Of a stretch of 20,318 nucleotides of DNA, positions 1 through 6,204 are shown piece after piece. The translations under genes and the position numbers were made by a program. The first letter of the stretch is position 1. Every line of letters begins with the position of its first letter. Source of the DNA: Prevotellaceae bacterium UBA2738 (GTDB lineage: Bacteria; Bacteroidota; Bacteroidia; Bacteroidales; Bacteroidaceae); the NCBI GenBank assembly GCA_002353585.1, contig DEJW01000037.1, forward strand, positions 1 through 20,318, read 5' to 3'. Under the pieces are notes generated by a model. It was not told the origin of the DNA and ran no database searches. It was given only the letters and a program-made list of their open reading frames with translations.

Positions 1-53
1 ATTTTGATAAGATCCGATCTTGTTGAGAAGAAAACTTGCTGTTTACTTTTCAT
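1..53 (-). CDS. 5' end of an unidentified gene, cut by the left edge
   Basis: Reading leftwards from an ATG at 53-51, an open frame gives MKSKQQVFFSTRSDLIK and then leaves the window. It has no stop in the visible part. It is supported mainly by its position: a canonical Bacteroidetes promoter at 108-139 points at it and would give a leader of roughly 45-50 nt. Seventeen residues are too few to recognise a family, so no function is proposed. It would be divergent from the MFS gene. Confidence 0.5.
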   Translation of the reverse strand, partial: MKSKQQVFFSTRSDLIK

Positions 54-107
54 ATATTATTTAATGATGGTGCGAGGTTGCCCGCTATCTTGTTTTTTTT
101 GACTTTG

Positions 108-139
108 CAAAGATAGAAATTTATTTTTAATCCCCCAAA
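108..139 (-). promoter_or_regulatory. Bacteroidetes-type promoter for the left-edge gene
   Basis: On the minus strand, a -33 TTTG (136-139) and a -7 TATCTTTG (108-115) are separated by exactly 20 bp, which fits the -33 TTTG / -7 TAnnTTTG consensus of the primary sigma factor in Bacteroidetes. A perfect 10-bp palindrome CTTTGCAAAG (103-112) overlaps the -7 box, and a wider inverted repeat CTATCTT/AAGATAG (85-91, 110-116) surrounds it. This could be an operator, but that is a guess. Confidence 0.65.
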
Positions 140-186
140 GGTTTTGCGAAAAAGTTACGTTCTGAGGTGTTGCAGTTCTATGTTAT

Positions 187-249
187 GCTTTTATCTCGCT
201 TTACTATGTTTTTATCTCTACTTGCTTTGCTTTTATCCTGCTGTTGCAT
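187..249 (+). repeat. Three degenerate 21-bp tandem repeats
   Basis: Three consecutive 21-bp units (187-207, 208-227/228, 229-249) each begin with G[C/T]TTTTATC and then diverge into C/T-rich sequence with GCTTT or GTTGC. The unit length is close to that of the neighbouring 22-bp array at 261-370, but the sequence differs. No gene is visible here. Confidence 0.6.
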
Positions 250-260
250 AGCTTCTAAAT

Positions 261-370
261 AACAAACTAATCTACTTTGTTTATCAAACTAACCTACTTT
301 GTTTAACAAACTAACTTACTTTGTTTAACAAACTAACTTACTTTGTTCTATAAACTAACCTGTTTTGTTA
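261..370 (+). repeat. Five 22-bp tandem repeats, each a near-palindrome
   Basis: Five head-to-tail units of exactly 22 bp (261-282, 283-304, 305-326, 327-348, 349-370). The core is AACAAACTAACTTACTTTGT followed by two more bases; units 3 and 4 differ at one position and unit 5 is the most diverged. Each unit is almost self-complementary: arms AACAAA and TTTGTT plus TAA/TTA inside, with a single C-C mismatch pair and a central C. Each unit carries TACTTTG on one strand and TAGTTTG on the other, one base short of the Bacteroidetes -7 consensus. The array lies in the divergent region between the left-edge gene and the MFS gene, so a protein-binding role is possible but unproven. Confidence 0.85.
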
Positions 371-479
371 GTTAAAAGCATTGCCAAGGCACTATAAAAG
401 CAAGGCTACTGCAGGGAAAAGCTTAGCATGGGCATGTAAAAAGTTTGAGTTATCTTGTATGGGTTTCATAATTATTTTG

Positions 480-487
480 TAATTTTG
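480..487 (+). promoter_or_regulatory. Possible -7 box for the MFS gene
   Basis: TAATTTTG matches TAnnTTTG. No TTTG lies at the expected 19-21 bp upstream (the nearest, 444-447, is 32 bp away), so this is weak. If used, the mRNA leader would be about 125 nt and would contain the hairpin repeats at 501-600. Confidence 0.3.
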
Positions 488-500
488 CATTGAAATACTT

Positions 501-600
501 GCTTCGCTCGTACTGGAACGATAACGAGCTCCGCGAAGCGCCTGTAATCGGACGCGAAGCTACGCTTGCAGGGCAAGAACACCAACTGGCGCGCAAGAAC
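501..600 (+). repeat. Hairpin-type dispersed repeat in the MFS leader
   Basis: This stretch has higher GC than its AT-rich surroundings and is built from the same words as the intergenic repeats near 16.0 and 18.0 kb. GCTTCGC (501-507) can pair with GCGAAGC, and TCGT with ACGA, to make an interrupted stem closing at about 539. CGAGCTCCGC (525-534) recurs exactly at 18081-18090. CACCAACTGGCGCGCAAGAA (580-599) recurs with 18 of 20 matches at 18100-18119. The end of the repeat runs into the TTGAACTC words that supply the MFS start codon. Confidence 0.6.
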
Positions 601-617
601 GTTAACACCTTGACCCA

Positions 618-1859
618 TTGAACTCTTCAACTATAGAACATACTGCTTTGCCAAAACTGTGGAATGCCAACTACACCAAGGTGTGGACGGCAAATTTCAT
701 GATATTCTTCTCGTTTATGCTGGTGATGCCGTTGTTGCCGCTATACATGACGGAGGAGTTTGGGGCAGGCAAGCACACCATTGGTGTGGTGCTGAGCGGA
801 TATACCGTGACGGCGCTGTTTGCAAGGTTATTCTCTGGATATATAGTAGATACATTCAACCGCAGGACCGTGCTGCTGTTGAGCTACGGACTGTTTGCCT
901 GTTTCTTTTTAGGCTACCTGATAGGTGGTTCGATGATACTCTTTGCCATAGTGAGAACCATGCACGGAGCGCCATTCGGCACTACGACGGTGGCGAATAG
1001 TACGGTGGCGATAGATGTATTGCCATCAGTGCGCAGGGCAGAGGGTATAGGCTATTACGGACTTGCCAATAACCTGGGTACGGCGATAAGTCCCACGATA
1101 GGTCTCTTTCTCTATGAGGCAGTGGGCAATTTCCAGATTATCTTCCTGCTCAGTTTCTTTATGGCTGCCTTGGGAGTGTTCATCAATTATACTGTTTCGT
1201 TTCCAGAGAAAACGAAAACTGGAACGGGAACGTTAACGGGAACAGAGCTTGCTACGAAAACGGGAGCTGGTCTTATGCGCCTCGACAGGTTCTTCTTGGT
1301 GAAGAGTTGGAGTGTAGGACTGATGCTTGCAGCATTAGCTTTTCCATACGGTGTAATTAGCACGTATATAGCTATTTATGCAAAAGAACAATTGGGACTG
1401 ACAAAGGGTGCGGGAGCATACTTTTTGGTGCTCTCGGTATGTCTGATGCTGAGTCGATTGACAGGAGGAAAATCATTAAGACAAGGTAAGGTGATTCACA
1501 ATGCTGCGATAGGCATGAGCATCTCGGTGTTCGGTTATCTGTGCTTTGCCTCCTTCCACAATTTCTTTGGGGTTTTTGCCAATGCTGTGTTGTTAGGTCT
1601 GGGCAACGGACACATGATGCCAGCCGTGCAGAATATGTTTGTGAACCTTGCACCACACAACCGCAGGGGCACGGCGAATGCTTCGTTCCTTACTTCGTGG
1701 GACCTCGGAGTGGGGTTGGGAGTGCTGGTCGGAGGAATTGCCGTGGAGCTGTGTGACTACTATGCAGCCTTCTGGACGGCATTTGTGATGAATGCTCTGG
1801 GCGTAGCGTTTTTCTTTGCTTATGTTAAGAAGCACTACAACTTGAACAAATTATATTAA
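618..1859 (+). CDS. MFS family efflux/transport protein
   Basis: A 413-residue major facilitator, expected to span the inner membrane about 12 times; the substrate cannot be read from the sequence. The first domain opens with the NANYTKVWTANFMIFFSFML segment (about 17-36), and motif A appears as GYIVDTFNRR (74-83) in the first cytoplasmic loop. RTMHGAPFG (113-121) is in the usual TM4 position. The central loop between the two six-helix halves (about 196-220) is a Thr/Gly-rich stretch encoded by repeat-like DNA (1207-1270). No ATG is available upstream because an in-frame TAA lies at 603-605. The start is the TTG at 618 or the TTG at 648, which would begin MPKLWNANY; the first in-frame ATG (699) would cut into TM1. 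No Shine-Dalgarno site is seen. The gene stands alone: the next gene has its own promoter. Confidence 0.88.
   Translation: MNSSTIEHTALPKLWNANYTKVWTANFMIFFSFMLVMPLLPLYMTEEFGAGKHTIGVVLSGYTVTALFARLFSGYIVDTFNRRTVLLLSYGLFACFFLGYLIGGSMILFAIVRTMHGAPFGTTTVANSTVAIDVLPSVRRAEGIGYYGLANNLGTAISPTIGLFLYEAVGNFQIIFLLSFFMAALGVFINYTVSFPEKTKTGTGTLTGTELATKTGAGLMRLDRFFLVKSWSVGLMLAALAFPYGVISTYIAIYAKEQLGLTKGAGAYFLVLSVCLMLSRLTGGKSLRQGKVIHNAAIGMSISVFGYLCFASFHNFFGVFANAVLLGLGNGHMMPAVQNMFVNLAPHNRRGTANASFLTSWDLGVGLGVLVGGIAVELCDYYAAFWTAFVMNALGVAFFFAYVKKHYNLNKLY
1207..1270 (+). repeat. Repeat-like insertion inside the MFS coding sequence
   Basis: This segment encodes residues about 197-217 of the transporter's central loop. 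It contains an in-frame hexamer run (AACTGG, AACGGG, AACGTT, AACGGG, AACAGA) that gives alternating Thr-Gly. AGAAAACGAAAACTGG (1207-1222) is identical over 16 nt to 18116-18131 in the intergenic repeat, and GCTACGAAAAC (1251-1261) is identical to 16046-16056. ACTGGAACG (1219-1227) also occurs in the leader of the same gene (512-520). Confidence 0.55.
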
Positions 1860-1875
1860 ATAAGGATAGGAAAAA

Positions 1876-1907
1876 TTTGCCAGAACAAAGTTTTTTAGTT
1901 AACTTTG
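1876..1907 (+). promoter_or_regulatory. Promoter of the GDP-fucose gene cluster
   Basis: TTTG (1876-1879) and TAACTTTG (1900-1907) are 20 bp apart, matching the Bacteroidetes -33/-7 consensus. It lies 29 nt upstream of the ATG at 1936, so the leader would be about 20 nt. It starts 17 nt after the MFS stop codon and separates that gene from the run that follows. Confidence 0.8.
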
Positions 1908-1935
1908 CACGTTAAGAAATAAAGCTAAAAAATAT

Positions 1936-3111
1936 ATGTTAGACAAAAGTTGTAAAATATACGTTGCAGGACACCGCGGACTGGTGGGCTCTGCTATATG
2001 GAATAACCTGAAAAGCAGAGGCTATAACAACCTCGTGGGCAGGACTCATAAGGAACTGGACCTGACGGACCAGCTGGCTGTTAGACGATTCTTTGACGAG
2101 GAGAAGCCTGATGCAGTGGTGCTGGCAGCTGCCTTTGTGGGTGGCATCATGGCAAACTCGCTGTACAGGGCAGACTTCATGATGATGAACATGAAGATAC
2201 AGTGCAACGTAATCAGCGAGGCGTATGCTCACGGTGTGCAGAAACTGCTGTTCTTGGGTTCTACATGTATTTATCCGAAGAATGCTCCACAGCCAATGTC
2301 AGAGGACTGTCTGCTGACAAGTCCGCTGGAATATACTAACGAGGAATATGCTATAGCAAAGATTGCAGGACTGAAGATGTGCGAATCATACAACCTGCAA
2401 TATGGCACCAACTATATAGCTGTGATGCCAACAAACCTCTATGGTCCTAACGATAACTTCCACTTGGAGAACTCTCACGTGATGCCTGCGATGATGCGCA
2501 AGATTTACCTTGCAAAACTCATTCACGACCAGAACTGGGATGCGATAAAGGTGGATATGGACAAGCGTCCTGTAGAGGGCATCGATGGTAGTGCTTCGCA
2601 TGAAGAAATAGAGAAAGTACTTGCCAAGTATGGCATAGAGAATAATAAGGTGACGCTCTGGGGTACTGGTACTCCGCTGAGAGAGTTCCTGTGGTCAGAG
2701 GATATGGCTGATGCTTCAGTACATTGTCTGCTCAACGTGGATTTCTCTGATATCATAGGCATAGAGAAGTATTCAAGCGTGCACTATGGTGCCAAGGCTG
2801 ACGGACAGGTGGACAGAAACCACTCTGCAGGCAGAGGCGGTGCGATACCATCACTGGGCGAGATAAGAAACTGCCACATCAACGTGGGTACAGGCAAGGA
2901 ACTGACTATTAGGGAACTGTCTCAACTCGTGGTGAAGGCTGTAGGCTTCGAGGGTGAAGTATGCTTCGATGCAAGCAAGCCTGACGGCACAATGCGCAAA
3001 CTCATCTCTGTTGACAAGCTCCACAAACTGGGATGGACGCACAAAGTAGAGATAGAGGACGGCGTGCAGAAACTCTTCGACTGGTACAAGGAGAGTTTAG
3101 TTGAGAGTTGA
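1936..3111 (+). CDS. fcl: GDP-L-fucose synthase
   Basis: Converts GDP-4-keto-6-deoxymannose to GDP-L-fucose with NADPH (epimerase and reductase), supplying fucose for capsule, O-antigen or glycoprotein glycans. An extended short-chain dehydrogenase fold is evident: the nucleotide-binding AGHRGLVGSA at 11-20, catalytic Ser109 in GST, and Tyr138-X3-Lys142 in YAIAK. The epimerisation residues Cys111 and His181 also fit the E. coli positions with an offset of two. At 391 residues it is about 70 longer than the E. coli enzyme; the extra length is two insertions, about 200-238 and 270-312, in the substrate-domain half. The ATG at 1936 follows the promoter closely. The last residues (SLVES) and the stop codon fall within the GTTGAGA heptamer repeat. 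The partner enzyme GDP-mannose dehydratase lies two genes downstream. Confidence 0.95.
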   Translation: MLDKSCKIYVAGHRGLVGSAIWNNLKSRGYNNLVGRTHKELDLTDQLAVRRFFDEEKPDAVVLAAAFVGGIMANSLYRADFMMMNMKIQCNVISEAYAHGVQKLLFLGSTCIYPKNAPQPMSEDCLLTSPLEYTNEEYAIAKIAGLKMCESYNLQYGTNYIAVMPTNLYGPNDNFHLENSHVMPAMMRKIYLAKLIHDQNWDAIKVDMDKRPVEGIDGSASHEEIEKVLAKYGIENNKVTLWGTGTPLREFLWSEDMADASVHCLLNVDFSDIIGIEKYSSVHYGAKADGQVDRNHSAGRGGAIPSLGEIRNCHINVGTGKELTIRELSQLVVKAVGFEGEVCFDASKPDGTMRKLISVDKLHKLGWTHKVEIEDGVQKLFDWYKESLVES

Positions 3112-3125
3112 GAGTTGAGAGTTGA
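3100..3125 (+). repeat. GTTGAGA heptamer repeat at the fcl stop
   Basis: GTTGAGA occurs three times in tandem plus a partial copy (3100-3106, 3107-3113, 3114-3120, 3121-3125). The fcl stop codon TGA (3109-3111) lies inside the second copy. A related word, AGTTGAGAGTAGAGA, follows at about 3146-3160. Confidence 0.85.
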
Positions 3126-3188
3126 TAGACAGTAGTGAGTGACTTAGTTGAGAGTAGAGAATAAATATTCAGCAATAATATAAGAGGT

Positions 3189-3572
3189 ATGGAAGATTTT
3201 GGCTATAGGAAACTGATAGCATATCAGAAAGCAAAGGAGGTGGTAAAACACACCTACAAGCTTTTGAGAAAGTTTCCAGCCGAGGAGCGCTATGCTATGT
3301 CTGACCAACTGCGACGTGCTTCTGTTTCAATAACCTCAAACATAGCTGAAGGCATAAATAGATATTCAGTAAAAGACAAGGCACATTTCATAGAGATAGC
3401 GTATGGTTCGTTGATGGAAGTGTCTTCCCAATTTGAAATAGCAGAAGAATTAAATTATATAACGAGTGATGAGCGTTTGAGTATGGATCTGTTGGTAGGG
3501 GACGTTGCTCGTCTTTTGACGGGGCTACAAAAAACTTACAACTCTAAACTATCCACAGACTCTAACCCCTAA
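3189..3572 (+). CDS. Four-helix-bundle protein of the 23S rRNA intervening-sequence family
   Basis: A 127-residue protein of the family first described as the ORF within 23S rRNA intervening sequences (PF05635/TIGR02436) and structurally similar to the Avd accessory protein of retroelements. The signature is LRRASVSITSNIAEG at 41-55, followed by F67-IEIAYGSLMEV and the C-terminal helix LLVGDVARLLTGL. The molecular role of stand-alone members is not established; RNA or nucleic-acid binding is a common suggestion. It sits between fcl and gmd in the same direction. The stretches before and after it carry related repeats in opposite orientation (3094-3119 and 3569-3589), and the last residues (about 117-127) are encoded by repeat-like DNA. 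No rRNA sequence surrounds it here. Confidence 0.85.
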   Translation: MEDFGYRKLIAYQKAKEVVKHTYKLLRKFPAEERYAMSDQLRRASVSITSNIAEGINRYSVKDKAHFIEIAYGSLMEVSSQFEIAEELNYITSDERLSMDLLVGDVARLLTGLQKTYNSKLSTDSNP

Positions 3573-3589
3573 ACTCTCAACACTAAACT
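3569..3589 (+). repeat. Inverted copy of the fcl-end repeat, after the four-helix-bundle gene
   Basis: CTAAACTCTCAACACTAAAC begins at 3569. Its reverse complement matches 3095-3113 apart from a two-base gap (AGTTTAG followed by TTGAGAGTT-type sequence). The pair therefore brackets the four-helix-bundle gene as imperfect inverted repeats. It ends 7 nt before the gmd ATG and contains part of the TAA stop of the preceding gene. Confidence 0.55.
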
Positions 3590-3596
3590 AAAAAAT

Positions 3597-4733
3597 ATGG
3601 CAAAAAACATCGCACTTATCACAGGTGTTACCGGACAGGATGGTAGCTACCTTTCAGAGTTCCTTCTTGAGAAGGGTTACGAAGTTCACGGCATCATTCG
3701 CCGTTCATCAGTGGATTACCGCGAGCGTATAGCTCATCTGGAGGGTAAGCCAAACTTCCACCTGCACTATGCAGACCTCACCGACTCAATGTCGCTGGTG
3801 AAGCTGGTGGGTATGGTACAACCTACGGAGATATACAACCTGGCTGCACAGAGCCACGTTCAGGTGTCATTCGACGCACCAGAGTTTACTGCCGACGTTG
3901 ACGCTACTGGCGTACTGCGTGTGCTGGAGGCTGTTCGCACCAACCACCTTGAGAAGACCTGCAAGATATATCAGGCTTCTACATCAGAGCTTTATGGCAA
4001 GGTGGAGGAGGTTCCACAGAACGAGAAGACACCGTTCCACCCATACTCTCCATACGCAGTGGCTAAACTCTACGGCTTCTGGATTGTGAAGGAATACCGT
4101 GAGGCATACGATATGTTCTGCTGCTCAGGCATACTGTTCAACCACGAGAGCGAGCGCCGAGGCGAGACCTTTGTAACACGTAAGATAACCCTCGCTGCAG
4201 CCCGCATAGCACAGGGCAAGCAGGAGAAGCTCTATCTGGGCAACCTGTCGTCACTGCGTGACTGGGGCTACGCCAAGGATTATGTGGAGTGCATGTGGCT
4301 GATACTGCAGAATAAGACTCCAGAAGACTTCGTGATAGCAACAGGTGTACAGCACTCAGTGCGCGAGTTCACCTATGCAGCATTTAAGGAGGCAGGCATA
4401 GAACTGAAGTTTGAGGGCGAGGACATAAACGAAAAGGGTATCTGCGTAGCAGTAGATACAGATAAGAACCCTCAGCTGACGGGTCTCAACCTTGTAGGCA
4501 AGACGCTCGTAGAGGTATCAGAAGACTTCTATCGTCCTACAGACGTGGTGAACCTTTGGGGTGACCCTACAAAGGCGAAGAAAGAACTCGGTTGGAATCC
4601 TTCAAAGACCACCTTCGAGGAACTTGTAAAGATAATGGTACAGAGCGATATGGCAAAAGTGGCATCAGAAGGTGCTGCAGAGAAGGTTCGTACCAATCTG
4701 GCTGAGTATCTGGAAAAGGGAATCGTGAAATAG
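3597..4733 (+). CDS. gmd: GDP-mannose 4,6-dehydratase
   Basis: First step of GDP-fucose synthesis: oxidises and dehydrates GDP-D-mannose to GDP-4-keto-6-deoxy-D-mannose using bound NADP. At 378 residues it has the normal family length. It shows the Rossmann motif GVTGQDGSYL (10-19), the RRSS (35-38) NADP-contact segment, the catalytic TSE (Thr129, Glu131), and Tyr153-X3-Lys157 in SPYAVAK. FNHESERRGETFVTRK (181-196) and SLRDWGYAKDYVE are further hallmarks of Gmd. The ATG at 3597 lies in an A-rich context without a clear Shine-Dalgarno site. It follows the four-helix-bundle gene by 24 nt, with fcl upstream, so the two pathway enzymes are probably cotranscribed from the 1876-1907 promoter. Confidence 0.97.
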   Translation: MAKNIALITGVTGQDGSYLSEFLLEKGYEVHGIIRRSSVDYRERIAHLEGKPNFHLHYADLTDSMSLVKLVGMVQPTEIYNLAAQSHVQVSFDAPEFTADVDATGVLRVLEAVRTNHLEKTCKIYQASTSELYGKVEEVPQNEKTPFHPYSPYAVAKLYGFWIVKEYREAYDMFCCSGILFNHESERRGETFVTRKITLAAARIAQGKQEKLYLGNLSSLRDWGYAKDYVECMWLILQNKTPEDFVIATGVQHSVREFTYAAFKEAGIELKFEGEDINEKGICVAVDTDKNPQLTGLNLVGKTLVEVSEDFYRPTDVVNLWGDPTKAKKELGWNPSKTTFEELVKIMVQSDMAKVASEGAAEKVRTNLAEYLEKGIVK

Positions 4734-4747
4734 TTTACGGTTTACGG
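4734..4747 (+). repeat. TTTACGG heptamer x2 between gmd and mazG
   Basis: Two perfect TTTACGG copies follow the gmd TAG stop without a gap, and are followed by TTATAGTTCAAGG leading into the TTG start of mazG. The unit length (7 bp) matches that of the GTTGAGA and TGAACTA repeats, although the sequence differs. Confidence 0.75.
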
Positions 4748-4760
4748 TTATAGTTCAAGG

Positions 4761-5573
4761 TTGCATACAAAAGAAGAAATATTACAGGCATTCTCCCGTC
4801 TGCTCGACATACAGGACGAGCTGAGGGAGAAATGCCCATGGGACCACAAACAGACCAACGAGTCGCTGCGCCCTCACACCATCGAAGAAGCCTTCGAGCT
4901 CTGCGATGCCATAATGGATGGTAATCCTGTGGAGATACAGAAGGAAATGGGCGACGTGATGGAGCACTTGGTGTTCTATGCTATGATAGGCAGGGAACAG
5001 GGGCTGTTTGATATGGGAGATGTGTTGAAGAAAGAAGCCGACAAGCTGGTCTTCCGTCATCCGCACATCTATGGTTACACTAACGAGAAAGGCGAATTTG
5101 TAAAGCCTGAGTGTGCCAATCCAGACGAGGTCAGTAAGCTGTGGGAACGGGTAAAACAAAAAGAGAAGAACGGCAACAAGACTGTTCTGTCAGGAGTGCC
5201 TCGTTCATTGCCATCACTTATCAAGGCGTACCGCATACAAGACAAAGCACGTAACGTGGGTTTTGACTGGGAGAAGCCTGAGGATGTATGGCAAAAGGTG
5301 TATGAGGAGATAGACGAACTGAAAGCCGAACTTGAGAAGGGCGACAAGGCAAACTCAGAAAAAGAGTTGGGCGATGTGCTCTTTGCCATAGTCAATGCTG
5401 CGCGACTGTACCACATAAATCCAGATACGGCACTCGAACTGACAAACAGAAAGTTCATAGCCCGTTTCGGCTATGTGGAACAGAAGGCGAAAGAGCAGGA
5501 GAGAGAACTGAAAGACCTGACGCTTGGAGAGATGGACCAATACTGGGAAGAAGCCAAAAGCAAGGGGTTGTAA
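4761..5573 (+). CDS. mazG: Nucleoside triphosphate pyrophosphohydrolase MazG
   Basis: Hydrolyses NTPs or dNTPs to the monophosphate and pyrophosphate; family members clear non-canonical nucleotides or modulate stress signalling. At 270 residues it is close to E. coli MazG. It has two tandem MazG domains. The first carries E42-E43-xx-E46 and E62-xx-D65 for Mg binding, after CPWDHKQT (25-32). The second carries E182-E183-xx-E186 and E202-xx-D205. KAYRIQDKARNVGFDW (155-170) links the domains. The start is TTG at 4761, giving MHTKEEIL as expected for the family; no ATG is available, and an AAGG lies directly before it. It probably belongs to the transcript of the GDP-fucose genes, but has no obvious metabolic tie to them. 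Confidence 0.94.
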   Translation: MHTKEEILQAFSRLLDIQDELREKCPWDHKQTNESLRPHTIEEAFELCDAIMDGNPVEIQKEMGDVMEHLVFYAMIGREQGLFDMGDVLKKEADKLVFRHPHIYGYTNEKGEFVKPECANPDEVSKLWERVKQKEKNGNKTVLSGVPRSLPSLIKAYRIQDKARNVGFDWEKPEDVWQKVYEEIDELKAELEKGDKANSEKELGDVLFAIVNAARLYHINPDTALELTNRKFIARFGYVEQKAKEQERELKDLTLGEMDQYWEEAKSKGL

Positions 5574-5598
5574 TACTGTAAATGCACAGGTATAATAA

Positions 5599-6165
5599 AT
5601 GAAGAAACTTGTCTATAGTATATTGTTTGCTGTAGCAATAACAATAGTTGTCGGCTGCGGCAACAAACAAACACACACAGAAGAGACTGCCAAAAAGACT
5701 GAGGATGTTGGTGGTGTGGCTGACAGTGCCTTGTATGGTACTGTGGGCAGAGCAACGGCTATGCACTCCGTAGAGTTGGTGGACGAAGACGGAAAGGCTG
5801 TCATCGTGCCGCTAAACGTAGATATGGAAGCCGATGTGCAAGGCGGTATATATTGCGATGACCGTCTTACAATGACGGTAGAAAAAAATGTAGAGGGAGA
5901 GAAAGAGGTCAAGAAGGCAATCAACCTCACCAGCCTTTGTGGAAGATGGGTGGCTCTTGACCGCAATTTCGAGATAATGGAGGATGGTACCGTGGTGAGT
6001 ATGCAGAATGTGGAGTCACATCCATATACCCATTGGTCTATGGTAAACTGCAATCTGGTGCTTAATCGTGATACCTTTGAAATAGCATACCTCGGTCCGG
6101 ACTCGTTAGCCCTTGAAAATGACCGAGGTATCTTTGTGTATAAGCGTATAAATAGCGGACTCTGA
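5599..6165 (+). CDS. Lipoprotein with a lipocalin-like C-terminal half
   Basis: A 188-residue exported lipoprotein. The signal peptide MKKLVYSILFAVAITIVVGC ends in a lipobox with the lipidated Cys20, followed by a hydrophilic Thr/Lys/Glu linker to about residue 40. Residues 45-110 look like a small beta-rich unit (YGTVGRATAMHSVELVDEDG onwards). Residues 111-185 resemble the lipocalin-like domain common in Bacteroidales lipoproteins, with GRW at 115-117, an EDGTVVS turn and a final FVYKR strand. The ligand and role are unknown. It follows mazG by 25 nt on the same strand and ends the plus-strand run; the next gene is convergent. The assignment to the lipocalin-like family rests on overall pattern only. 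Confidence 0.8.
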   Translation: MKKLVYSILFAVAITIVVGCGNKQTHTEETAKKTEDVGGVADSALYGTVGRATAMHSVELVDEDGKAVIVPLNVDMEADVQGGIYCDDRLTMTVEKNVEGEKEVKKAINLTSLCGRWVALDRNFEIMEDGTVVSMQNVESHPYTHWSMVNCNLVLNRDTFEIAYLGPDSLALENDRGIFVYKRINSGL

Positions 6166-6196
6166 TAAATTCCTCATACCAGAGTTGTTTTATCAG
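6162..6196. terminator. Weak hairpin between convergent genes
   Basis: CTGATAAA (6162-6169) pairs perfectly with TTTATCAG (6189-6196), with a 19-nt loop, in the 39-nt gap between the lipoprotein and pncC stop codons. There is no T-run on either side, so factor-independent termination is doubtful. Confidence 0.3.
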
Positions 6197-6204
6197 GCCT
6201 GAGC

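Noticed and set aside
9..21. 13-bp palindrome AAGATC-C-GATCTT as an operator
   Set aside because: It lies inside the likely coding start of the left-edge gene and has no second copy; chance is likely.
261..370. CRISPR array
   Set aside because: The 22-bp units are directly adjacent with no spacers, and no cas gene is near.
3189..3572. 23S rRNA intervening sequence
   Set aside because: The protein family is the same, but the surroundings are protein-coding genes with no rRNA sequence.
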